Assembly: GCA_017989885.1 (NCBI GenBank)
Contig: JAGNPA010000091.1
Location: 1-7,111, forward strand
DNA from: Aquabacterium sp.
GTDB lineage: Bacteria; Pseudomonadota; Gammaproteobacteria; Burkholderiales; Burkholderiaceae_C
Length of the DNA: 7,111 bases
Reading direction: 5' to 3'
Under the pieces are notes generated by a model. That model searched no databases. It was given only the letters and a program-made list of their open reading frames with translations, and was not told the DNA's origin. Shown piece after piece: positions 1 through 6,503 of the stretch (positions are counted from its first letter, which is position 1; the number at the start of each line of letters is the position of its first letter). Both the position numbers and the translations under genes were made by a program.

Positions 1-569
1 CCCAGCACCGCCAGCACCACGAACCACAGCGCCGTGATGGGCCCGAAGAACCTGCCGATGCCCGTCGTGCCATGCTTTTGCACCATGAAGAGCAGGGTCA
101 GCACCACCAGTGTGATGGGCACCACATAGCGCTCCAGGCCGGGGGCCGCCACCTCCATCCCCTCCACGGCCGACAGCACCGAAATGGCCGGCGTGATCAC
201 CCCGTCCCCAAAGAAGATCGCGGTGCCAAAAATCCCCAGGGCCAGCAACTTGCCCCGCAAGGCAGGTCGGTCCTTCACGGCCGTGGACGCCAGCGTGAGC
301 ATCGCCACCAGGCCGCCTTCGCCGTTGTTGTCGGCCCGCAGGATCAGCGTCACGTACTTCAGCGACACGATCACCGTCAGCGTCCAGAAGATCATCGACA
401 GGATGCCGTAGATGTTCTCGGGCGTCAGGGGCAGGTGGTTGTGATTGAACACCTCCTTGAGCGCGTACAGGGGGCTGGTGCCAATGTCGCCATAAACGAT
501 GCCAATGGCGCCCAGGGTCAGGGCGGCCAGTTCTTTGGCGTTGGGTTTGGCGTGAGGAGCGTGCTGCAC
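1..569 (-). CDS. kup: Kup-family potassium uptake transporter, N-terminal part (3' end outside window)
   Basis: Low-affinity K+ (probably K+/H+ symport) transporter of the inner membrane, KUP/HAK/KT family. The window holds 189 complete codons of a family usually about 620-630 residues long; the gene runs off at base 1. Visible signatures are [10 protein letters not shown] at residues 26-35 in the first membrane helix, RADNNGEGG at 78-86, and [19 protein letters not shown] at about 119-137, all hallmarks of Kup. Hydrophobic helices fall near residues 15-30, 54-77, 107-130, 148-163 and 175-189. The start is a GTG at 569-567: an in-frame TGA lies four codons upstream and no ATG lies between it and the conserved region. 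No good Shine-Dalgarno precedes this GTG. The gene lies 84 bp downstream of gshA on the same strand and may be co-transcribed with it. The family call is secure; the exact start is less so. Confidence 0.95.
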   Translation of the reverse strand, partial: MQHAPHAKPNAKELAALTLGAIGIVYGDIGTSPLYALKEVFNHNHLPLTPENIYGILSMIFWTLTVIVSLKYVTLILRADNNGEGGLVAMLTLASTAVKDRPALRGKLLALGIFGTAIFFGDGVITPAISVLSAVEGMEVAAPGLERYVVPITLVVLTLLFMVQKHGTTGIGRFFGPITALWFVVLAVL

Positions 570-627
570 GATGAGGGCGTTTCACAAAAGAGCGAAGTTG
601 CCATTCTGCCTGCGTTCACAGACATTT

Positions 628-642
628 TGTTGCACCGCAACA
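628..642. other. Perfect TGTTGC-N3-GCAACA inverted repeat between gshA and kup
   Basis: Six-base arms TGTTGC and GCAACA flank a 3-base spacer, in the 84-bp gap between the gshA stop and the kup start, about 59 bp upstream of kup. It is followed by no T-tract on either strand, so it does not look like an intrinsic terminator. It could be a protein-binding operator or a short hairpin in the gshA-kup transcript. The TTGC/GCAA half-sites resemble the TGC-N-GCA type palindromes described for PhaR-like polyhydroxyalkanoate regulators, but that link is only resemblance from memory. The rest of 570-653 shows no convincing promoter. Confidence 0.35.
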
Positions 643-653
643 GTGCATGTTTC

Positions 654-1949
654 TCAGGTGTACACCTCGGCGTTGGGGTCATGCGCCTCCAACTCGTAAC
701 TGGCTGCCAGCATGGCCAGCCGCGCCACCACCCCGTACATGTAAAAGCGATTGGGGGCGCTGGCGCCGGGCTTGACCCCCGGACGAGGCAGTTGCGTGGG
801 CTCCGGGAAGCCAAGGGGAACAAAATGCGAGCCGGGTGCGTTCAGATTTTCATCCACGCCTCGCTCGGCATGCACGCGGTAGAAGCCGCCCACCACATAG
901 CGGTCAATCATGTAGACCACGGGCTCGGCCACGGCGTCATTGATCTGCTCGTAGGTGGCCACGCCTTCCTGAATCAGCACGCGGTTGACGGCCTGTCCGT
1001 CCTTCACCACCGACATCTTGTTGCGCGTGCGGCGGTTGAGGTCGACCACCTCCTTGGCATCGCGCACCGTCATGATGCCCATGCCATAGGTGCCGTTGTC
1101 GGGCTTGACGACCACGAAGGGCTTTTCGTTGATGCCGTATTCCTTGTACTTGCGGCGCACCTTGTTCAACATGGCGTCCACCTGCGTTTCCAGGCATTCC
1201 AGGCCCGTGCCCTCCTGAAAATTCACCTCGTCGCACACCGAGTACATCGGGTTGATCAGCCACGGGTCCATGCCCAGCAGCTTGGAGAACTTCTTGGCCA
1301 CCTCTTCATAAGCTGCAAAGTGCTGGCTCTTGCGGCGCACCGCCCAGCCCGCGTGCAGCGGCGGCAGCAGGTACTGCTCGTGCAGCCCTTGCAAGATGTC
1401 AGGGATGCCCGCCGACAGGTCGTTGTTGAGCAAGATGGTGCAGGGGTCGAAGTGCTTGAGGCCCAGGCGGTGGCGCGTGCGCACCAGCGGCTCCAGCGTC
1501 AGGTGGCTGCCATCGGGCAGGGCAATGTCCGTGGGCTCGGTGACGGTCTCATCGAGCGAGCCCAGGCGCACATTCAATCCGGCCAGCGTGAAGATCTGGA
1601 TCAGCCGAGCCACGTTCGACAGGTAGAAGGTGTTGCGCGTGTGCTTTTCCGGAATCAGCAACAGGTTCTTGGCTTCGGGGCAGATCTTCTCGATGGCCGC
1701 CATGGCCGCCTGCACCGCCAGCGGCAGCATCTCTTGCGTCAGGTTGTTGAAGCCGCCCGGAAACAGGTTGGTGTCCACCGGGGCCAGCTTGAAACCCGCA
1801 TTGCGCAGGTCCACCGAGGTGTAGAAGGGCGGCGTGTGCTCCATCCACTCCAGACGGAACCAGCGCTCGATGGCGGGCACCGACTCCAGCATCCGTTGCT
1901 CAAGCTCGTTGATGGGGCCGGTCAGCGCGGTGATCAGGTGAGGAACCAT
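654..1949 (-). CDS. gshA: Glutamate-cysteine ligase, T. ferrooxidans-type GshA
   Basis: Catalyses ATP-dependent joining of L-glutamate and L-cysteine to gamma-glutamylcysteine, the first step of glutathione synthesis, in the cytoplasm. The 431-residue protein matches the size and features of the proteobacterial GshA class typified by Thiobacillus (Acidithiobacillus) ferrooxidans, unrelated in sequence to the E. coli enzyme. A glycine-rich, ATP-grasp-like nucleotide loop, VVKPDNGTYGMGI, lies at residues 280-292. A second conserved block, VYMIDRYVVGGFYRVH, lies at 345-360. There is no signal peptide or membrane helix. The ATG at 1949-1947 gives the N-terminus expected for the family (MVPHLITALTGPINELEQR), but its Shine-Dalgarno is poor. 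The gene follows the amtB terminator and precedes kup by 84 bp. The usual partner gshB is not in the window and may lie beyond kup. Family assignment is strong; it rests on recognition, not a search. Confidence 0.93.
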   Translation of the reverse strand: MVPHLITALTGPINELEQRMLESVPAIERWFRLEWMEHTPPFYTSVDLRNAGFKLAPVDTNLFPGGFNNLTQEMLPLAVQAAMAAIEKICPEAKNLLLIPEKHTRNTFYLSNVARLIQIFTLAGLNVRLGSLDETVTEPTDIALPDGSHLTLEPLVRTRHRLGLKHFDPCTILLNNDLSAGIPDILQGLHEQYLLPPLHAGWAVRRKSQHFAAYEEVAKKFSKLLGMDPWLINPMYSVCDEVNFQEGTGLECLETQVDAMLNKVRRKYKEYGINEKPFVVVKPDNGTYGMGIMTVRDAKEVVDLNRRTRNKMSVVKDGQAVNRVLIQEGVATYEQINDAVAEPVVYMIDRYVVGGFYRVHAERGVDENLNAPGSHFVPLGFPEPTQLPRPGVKPGASAPNRFYMYGVVARLAMLAASYELEAHDPNAEVYT

Positions 1950-1988
1950 GGGAGGGAGCGCCTTGTCAGGTCAGAGGGTGGGAGACCT

Positions 1989-1994
1989 ATTTTA
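1989..1994 (-). promoter_or_regulatory. Possible -10 element for gshA
   Basis: On the minus strand this reads TAAAAT, five of six matches to the sigma-70 -10 hexamer, about 40 bp upstream of the gshA ATG. It is the only AT-rich patch between the amtB terminator and gshA. No clear -35 hexamer sits 16-18 bp further upstream. Since the terminator at 2043-2080 should separate gshA from amtB, gshA needs its own promoter, and this is the best candidate. Weak evidence. Confidence 0.25.
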
Positions 1995-2042
1995 GGAAGA
2001 TCGGGGTCACTTGGCATTCAGTCCCATGCAATGCAGTGATGC

Positions 2043-2080
2043 AAAAAAACAAAGAGGGCCTCCCGCAGGAAGCCCTCTTT
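2043..2080 (-). terminator. Rho-independent terminator of glnK-amtB
   Basis: A perfect 9-bp stem (AAAGAGGGC at 2051-2059 with GCCCTCTTT at 2072-2080) is extended inside by a C-A mismatch and three further pairs (TCC/GGA) around a 4-base loop at 2064-2067. Read on the minus strand, the hairpin begins 54 bp after the amtB stop codon and is followed, after one G, by seven T residues (2049-2043). This is a textbook intrinsic terminator for amtB. On the plus strand it is followed by only a short T-run, so the second direction is weaker, and there is no plus-strand gene to terminate. Confidence 0.9.
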
Positions 2081-2133
2081 TCATGGTGGAGGGGGGCGTC
2101 GCAACGCCCAACCCTCTCAGCCGATCACCGCAT

Positions 2134-3546
2134 TCACTTGTGATAAGCGGTTTCGCCGTGCGAAGTGATGTCCAGACCTTCGCGCTCTTCCTCTTCGGGC
2201 ACGCGCAGGCCGATCACCAGGTCCACGATCTTGTAGCAGATCGCGGCGACGATGCCTGACCAGACGATGGTGATGACCACGCCTTCAGCTTGCACCAGCA
2301 GTTGGTGGGCGATCGAGAAGTCCTCGGCACCCGTGCCACCCAGGCTGGGGGCGGTGAACACACCGGTCAGCAGCGCGCCGACGATGCCGCCCACGCCGTG
2401 GATGCCGAACACGTCCAGCGCGTCGTCAGCGCCGAGCATCTTCTTCAGGCCGCTCACACCCCACAGGCAGACGAAGCCGGCGATCAGGCCCATCACGATG
2501 GCGCCCATCGGACCCACGGAGCCGCAAGCCGGGGTGATGACCACCAGACCGGCGACCGCACCCGAGGCGGCACCCAGCATCGAGGCCTTGCCCTTGAACA
2601 GGGCTTCACCCACACACCAGGCCAGCACCGCAGCGGCCGTGGCCATCAAGGTGTTGATGAAGGCCAGCGCGGCGCTGCCGTTGGCTTCGAGGGCGGAGCC
2701 GGCGTTGAAGCCGAACCAACCCACCCACAGCAGCGAGGCGCCCACCATGGTCAGCGTCAGCGAGTGCGGGGTGAAGGACTCGCGACCGTAGCCAATGCGC
2801 TTGCCGATCATGTACGCACCCACCAGACCCGCGATGGCCGAGTTGATGTGCACGACCGTGCCACCCGCGAAGTCCAGGGCACCCTTGCTCAGCAGGTAGC
2901 CGCCGGCACCCCACACCATGTGGGCGATTGGCAGGTAGCTGAAGGTGAACCACAGGGCGGTGAACAGCAGCACGGCACCGAACTTGATGCGCTCGGCAAA
3001 CGCGCCGACGATCAGGGCGCAGGTGATGCCAGCGAAGGTGCACTGGAAGGCCACAAAGATCAGCTCGGGGATCTTGACATCTGCGGTGAACGTGTCCGCC
3101 ATCGAAGCGGGCGTGATGCCGCTCAGGAAGGCTTTGGACAGGTCGCCGATGATGGTGCCGGAACCGCCGAACGCCAGGCTGTAGCCATACGCAGCCCACA
3201 GCACGGCCACCAGCGAGAAGACCATCAGCACCTGCATCAGCACCGACAGCATGTTCTTGCTGCGGACCAGGCCACCGTAGAACAGAGCCAGGCCGGGCAC
3301 GACCATCAGGATCACCAGGATGGTGGCGGTCATCATCCAGGCGGTATCGCCCTTGTTGATGGTCGGGGTGGGCGCGGCTTCAGCGGCCGATGCAGCTTCC
3401 GGGGCGGCCGCCACGGCGGGGGCCACAACGGCTTCGACAGCGGACGCGATCTCAGGGGCGGATGCCGCGACTTCCTGGGCGTGGGCGACGCCCAGCAGAC
3501 CCAAGGCCGCGAGCCCCAGCGCGAATGACGCAATGAGCTTTCTCAT
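2134..3546 (-). CDS. amtB: Ammonium channel AmtB with signal peptide and Ala/Pro-rich N-terminal linker
   Basis: Inner-membrane Amt/Mep/Rh channel conducting ammonium when nitrogen is scarce; 470 residues. The start is the ATG at 3546-3544, which has AAGAGG six bases upstream; the frame is open 15 codons further but without such a site. Residues 1-23 are a signal peptide (MRKLIASFALGLAALGLLGVAHA, cleavage after AHA). Residues 24-62 form an Ala/Pro/Glu-rich linker, longer than in E. coli AmtB. The channel domain runs from about 66 to 448. Hallmarks: twin histidines H233 and H383 (E. coli H168/H318, same 150-residue spacing), D225 (D160), Phe gate F171 and F280 (F107/F215), W212 (W148) and S284 (S219). 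The C-terminal cytoplasmic tail has the LRVPEEEEREGLDITSHGE motif that responds to GlnK. It lies 96 bp downstream of glnK in one operon and ends at the terminator at 2043-2080. Confidence 0.97.
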   Translation of the reverse strand: MRKLIASFALGLAALGLLGVAHAQEVAASAPEIASAVEAVVAPAVAAAPEAASAAEAAPTPTINKGDTAWMMTATILVILMVVPGLALFYGGLVRSKNMLSVLMQVLMVFSLVAVLWAAYGYSLAFGGSGTIIGDLSKAFLSGITPASMADTFTADVKIPELIFVAFQCTFAGITCALIVGAFAERIKFGAVLLFTALWFTFSYLPIAHMVWGAGGYLLSKGALDFAGGTVVHINSAIAGLVGAYMIGKRIGYGRESFTPHSLTLTMVGASLLWVGWFGFNAGSALEANGSAALAFINTLMATAAAVLAWCVGEALFKGKASMLGAASGAVAGLVVITPACGSVGPMGAIVMGLIAGFVCLWGVSGLKKMLGADDALDVFGIHGVGGIVGALLTGVFTAPSLGGTGAEDFSIAHQLLVQAEGVVITIVWSGIVAAICYKIVDLVIGLRVPEEEEREGLDITSHGETAYHK

Positions 3547-3642
3547 GAAATGCCTCTTGATAGAACAAATGGTGTGACGGCACGAGTCCACCCGGGGGGG
3601 TCGGCCACAAATTGCGAACGGGGGATCAGGCTTGCGACCCGA

Positions 3643-4047
<405 letters not shown>

Positions 4048-4119
4048 TCATGAGCTGGACCGACCGGAGCCCTGGTGCGGGGCTGGGGCGTACGGGTCTC
4101 AGGATGGGACAGAGGTGAT

Positions 4120-4136
4120 TGCCCCTAACTGGTGCG
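4120..4136. promoter_or_regulatory. NtrC-type enhancer site, proximal
   Basis: TGCCCCTAACTGGTGCG matches the palindromic NtrC consensus TGCACCAAAATGGTGCA at 13 of 17 positions, including the full TGGTGC half-site. Its centre is about 109 bp upstream of the predicted glnK transcription start, a typical distance for an enhancer that contacts sigma-54 polymerase by DNA looping (E. coli glnA has a site near -108). Call by consensus and context. Confidence 0.65.
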
Positions 4137-4170
4137 TGACAGGATGAACCCTGCCGCGAGCGCCTGTCCA

Positions 4171-4187
4171 TCCACCAAAACGGTGCT
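4171..4187. promoter_or_regulatory. NtrC-type enhancer site, distal
   Basis: TCCACCAAAACGGTGCT matches the NtrC consensus TGCACCAAAATGGTGCA at 14 of 17 positions, with a nearly intact CACC-N5-GGTG palindrome. Its centre is about 160 bp upstream of the predicted glnK start and 51 bp from the proximal site, close to five helical turns, so both would lie on the same DNA face. It also lies about 103 bp upstream of the comM ATG, so an effect on comM is possible but unsupported. Confidence 0.65.
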
Positions 4188-4289
4188 GTTTCCAGATGGT
4201 GGCCGCTCGCCCCTCAGAGGGAGTGCCGTGCAGACCTGACGTCGCCACAATCGCTCCTTTGCCCTGGCCCCGTGCCTCGCCGCCTGCCC

Positions 4290-5828
4290 ATGTCGCTTGC
4301 CATCGTTCACAGTCGCGCTCTCGATGGCCTCAAGGCCCCGGAGGTCACCGTCGAGGTTCACCTGGCCAATGGCCTGCCCTCGTTCACCCTGGTGGGGCTG
4401 GCCGACACCGAGGTCAAAGAGGCCCGCGAACGGGTGCGTGCCGCCCTGAGCAACAGCGGGCTCGACTTTCCCTTTAACAAGCGCATCACCGTCAACCTCG
4501 CTCCCGCCGACCTGCCCAAGGAATCCGGACGCTTTGACCTGCCGATTGCGCTTGGCATCCTGGCGGCCATGGGGCACATCGACCCCGAACGCCTGGTCGA
4601 CCTGGAGTTTGCCGGCGAGCTGTCGCTGGGGGGTGAGCTGCGACCCGTGCGGGGCGCCTTGCCCATGGCCCTGGCCCTGTTGCGGGCGGCCGAAGGCGGG
4701 CGGGCGCGGGGCCTGGTCCTGCCGCAAGCCAGCGCCGACGAAGCCGCCCTGGTCGAGGGCGCGCGCTTGTACGGGGCCCGCCACCTCATGGACGTCGTGG
4801 AGGCCTTGCGCCCAGCGGGACAGGGAACAGGCGCCACCTTGGTGCGCACCCAGTCGGTGCCTGATGAGCCGGCGCGCGCCCGTTGGGGGCTGCCTGACCT
4901 GCGCGAGGTCAAGGGGCAGTCCGCCGCCAAGCGCGCGCTCGAAATCGCGGCGGCCGGCGCACATTCGGTGCTGATGATGGGGCCCCCAGGCAGTGGCAAG
5001 TCGATGCTCGCGCAGCGCTTTGCCGGCCTGCTCCCCGAACTCGCCCCAGCGGAAGCCCTCGAGTCGGCCGCCGTGCTCAGCCTGGCGGGGCATTTCGATG
5101 CCAGGCTGTGGCGCCGCCGCACGGTGCGCAGCCCGCACCACACGGCCTCGCCGGTCGCCCTGGTCGGGGGCGGCTCGCCCCCGCGTCCTGGCGAAATCTC
5201 GCTGGCGCACCATGGGGTGCTGTTTCTCGACGAGTTGCCCGAGTTTCCCCGCGCTGCCCTGGAAGCCCTGCGCGAGCCCCTTGAAACCGGCCAAATCACC
5301 ATCTCCCGTGCCGCCCGCCGCCATGACTTCCCGGCGCGCTTTCAGCTCATCGCGGCGATGAACCCCTGTCCCTGTGGCCATTTCGGCAACCCGCTCAAGG
5401 CCTGCCGTTGCACGCCCGATCAGGTGGCCCGCTACCAGGGCCGGCTCAGCGGTCCTCTGCTCGATCGCATCGATGTGCAGGTCGAGGTGCCCGCCGTGGC
5501 GCCGGAGGTGCTGTCGCGCAGTCCCGAGGGGGCGTCGTCCGACGAGGTGGCCCAGCGTGTGGTCGCCGCCCGGGCGCGGCAACGGGCACGCCAAGGGCGA
5601 CTCAATGCCGAGCTGGAAGGGGCGGCCCTGGACCAGCATGCGACAGCAGAGCCCGCCGCGCAGGCCTTCCTGCAGTCTGCCTGTGCGCGCCTGGGGTGGT
5701 CCGGGCGCGCCTACCATCGCGTGCTCAAGCTGGCGCGCACCATCGCCGATCTGGCCGAAGCCGATCACATCACCTCTGCCCACATGGCCGAGGCCATCCA
5801 GTACCGTCGCGCCCTGTCGTCGACCTGA
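4290..5828 (+). CDS. comM: ComM/YifB-family AAA+ ATPase (Mg-chelatase-like)
   Basis: Cytoplasmic AAA+ ATPase of the YifB/ComM family. In naturally transformable bacteria ComM acts as a hexameric branch-migration helicase that promotes integration of incoming DNA; whether this host is competent cannot be told here. The protein has 512 residues (E. coli YifB is of similar size). An N-terminal ChlI/Lon-protease-like domain (about 1-165, with NLAPADLPKESGRFDLPIA near 69-87) is followed by the AAA+ core: Walker A GPPGSGKS at 231-238, Walker B VLFLDE at 310-315, and the SGPLLDRID motif at 387-395 with a conserved arginine. Four cysteines (360, 362, 372, 374; CPC and CRC) may bind zinc. A Mg-chelatase C-terminal helical domain covers about 410-510. 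The ATG at 4290 gives MSLAIVHSRAL, the family's usual N-terminus; an in-frame GTG at 4272 is possible but less likely. No clear Shine-Dalgarno. Confidence 0.95.
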   Translation: MSLAIVHSRALDGLKAPEVTVEVHLANGLPSFTLVGLADTEVKEARERVRAALSNSGLDFPFNKRITVNLAPADLPKESGRFDLPIALGILAAMGHIDPERLVDLEFAGELSLGGELRPVRGALPMALALLRAAEGGRARGLVLPQASADEAALVEGARLYGARHLMDVVEALRPAGQGTGATLVRTQSVPDEPARARWGLPDLREVKGQSAAKRALEIAAAGAHSVLMMGPPGSGKSMLAQRFAGLLPELAPAEALESAAVLSLAGHFDARLWRRRTVRSPHHTASPVALVGGGSPPRPGEISLAHHGVLFLDELPEFPRAALEALREPLETGQITISRAARRHDFPARFQLIAAMNPCPCGHFGNPLKACRCTPDQVARYQGRLSGPLLDRIDVQVEVPAVAPEVLSRSPEGASSDEVAQRVVAARARQRARQGRLNAELEGAALDQHATAEPAAQAFLQSACARLGWSGRAYHRVLKLARTIADLAEADHITSAHMAEAIQYRRALSST

Positions 5829-5894
5829 AGCCTGCGACCGATCAAGACACGTCCTGGGGTTCAGGGCTAGACTTCAAGATCATTCCAACACGCT

Positions 5895-5898
5895 GGAG
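5895..5898 (+). promoter_or_regulatory. Ribosome binding site of the copper chaperone gene
   Basis: GGAG lies eight bases upstream of the ATG at 5907, fixing that start. The comM stop is 78 bp before the ATG. The gap has no terminator hairpin that I can see, so read-through from comM is possible; a weak TAGACT hexamer near 5868 is the only promoter-like element. Confidence 0.55.
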
Positions 5899-5906
5899 AA
5901 ATCTGC

Positions 5907-6503
5907 ATGTCTCGTTCCACTCGTCTGCTGTCTCGCGCCGCCCTCACCACGCTGGCGCTGTCCCTCTCCATCGCTGGCGGCGTGGCACGCGCGGCGGGTC
6001 CGTCTGAGGTGATGGGCAAGGCGGCGACCTCCGCACCGGCGGCGCCCTGGGTGCAGGTGGACTCGGCCTGGGTGCGCCCCATGGTTCCGGGACAAACGGC
6101 CACCGGCGGCTTCATGGTGCTCACCGCGCGCCAGGCACTCACCCTCGAAGGGTTCAGCATGTCGCGCGCGGGCGTGCCGGAGTTGCACGAGATGACCATG
6201 GACGGCCATGTCATGCGCATGCGGGCGATTCCTTCGCTGGCGCTGCCGGCCGGTCAGGCGGTGGTGCTGCGTCCGGGCGGGCATCACCTGATGCTGACCC
6301 AACTCCAGGACACCTTGAAAGCGGGGGATGCGCTCTCGCTGACGCTGAAACTGCGCACAGCCGACGGCAAGGCCGTGACCCAAACCGTCAGCGTGCCCGT
6401 TCAGGCACACATGATGATGCCTGCAGCCGGTGGTGGTGCCGGTGCCTCAGCGCCGATGATGCCCGGCGCGGGTGGGCATCACCACCACGGCATGGCTCAC
6501 TGA
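5907..6503 (+). CDS. Secreted PCu(A)C-type copper chaperone with His/Met-rich C-terminal tail
   Basis: Periplasmic copper(I) chaperone of the PCu(A)C family (former DUF461), whose members help deliver copper to the CuA and CuB centres of cytochrome oxidase. The 198-residue precursor has a Sec signal peptide: positive N-terminus (MSRSTRLLSR), hydrophobic core at about 11-25, probable cleavage after ARA at about 27-29. The domain covers about 48-165. The canonical copper motif H-X10-M-X21-H-X-M is exact: H94, M105, H127, M129. After the domain, residues 168-198 carry HMMM, PMM and a terminal HHHHGMAH, a tail that could bind extra copper. GGAG precedes the ATG by eight bases. It lies downstream of comM on the same strand with no oxidase or sco gene visible nearby. 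The stop overlaps the end of the convergent lapB by 7 bp. The family call is strong; the tail's role is inference. Confidence 0.93.
   Translation: MSRSTRLLSRAALTTLALSLSIAGGVARAAGPSEVMGKAATSAPAAPWVQVDSAWVRPMVPGQTATGGFMVLTARQALTLEGFSMSRAGVPELHEMTMDGHVMRMRAIPSLALPAGQAVVLRPGGHHLMLTQLQDTLKAGDALSLTLKLRTADGKAVTQTVSVPVQAHMMMPAAGGGAGASAPMMPGAGGHHHHGMAH
6497..6503. other. Convergent 3' overlap of copper chaperone gene and lapB
   Basis: The plus-strand TGA (6501-6503) and the minus-strand TGA (read from 6499 to 6497) overlap by 7 bp within the end of each gene. No room exists for a shared intergenic terminator, so any terminator lies inside the opposing coding region, or transcripts from the two strands overlap. 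Confidence 0.9.

Noticed and set aside
72..2039. Long plus-strand open frame of 655 codons opposite kup and gshA
   Set aside because: Its product is His/Gln/Arg/Val-rich with no recognisable domain, and it lies antisense to two well-identified genes. It is a shadow frame of GC-rich coding DNA.
2290..3528. Plus-strand open frame of 412 codons opposite amtB
   Set aside because: Repetitive His/Gln/Gly/Asp-rich product, antisense to a clear AmtB; no start signal of its own.
3547..3591. Upstream start for amtB adding 15 residues
   Set aside because: The added residues (MDSCRHTICSIKRHF) would disrupt a standard signal peptide, and AAGAGG sits correctly before the ATG at 3546.
4063..4079. Third NtrC site around the TGGTGC at 4073-4078
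   Set aside because: Only one half-site matches; the other arm does not fit the palindrome, and it lies close to the promoter. Treated as chance.
4272..4289. Upstream GTG start for comM adding MPRRLP
   Set aside because: The family normally begins MSL-IVH, which matches the ATG at 4290; neither start has a good Shine-Dalgarno, so family alignment decides.
4125..5783. Minus-strand open frame of 552 codons opposite comM
   Set aside because: Gly/Arg/Gln-rich low-complexity translation with no family resemblance, fully antisense to comM, which has all its catalytic motifs.
5880..6410. Minus-strand open frame of 176 codons opposite the copper chaperone
   Set aside because: Arg/His-rich shadow translation; the plus strand has the signal peptide, RBS and copper motif.
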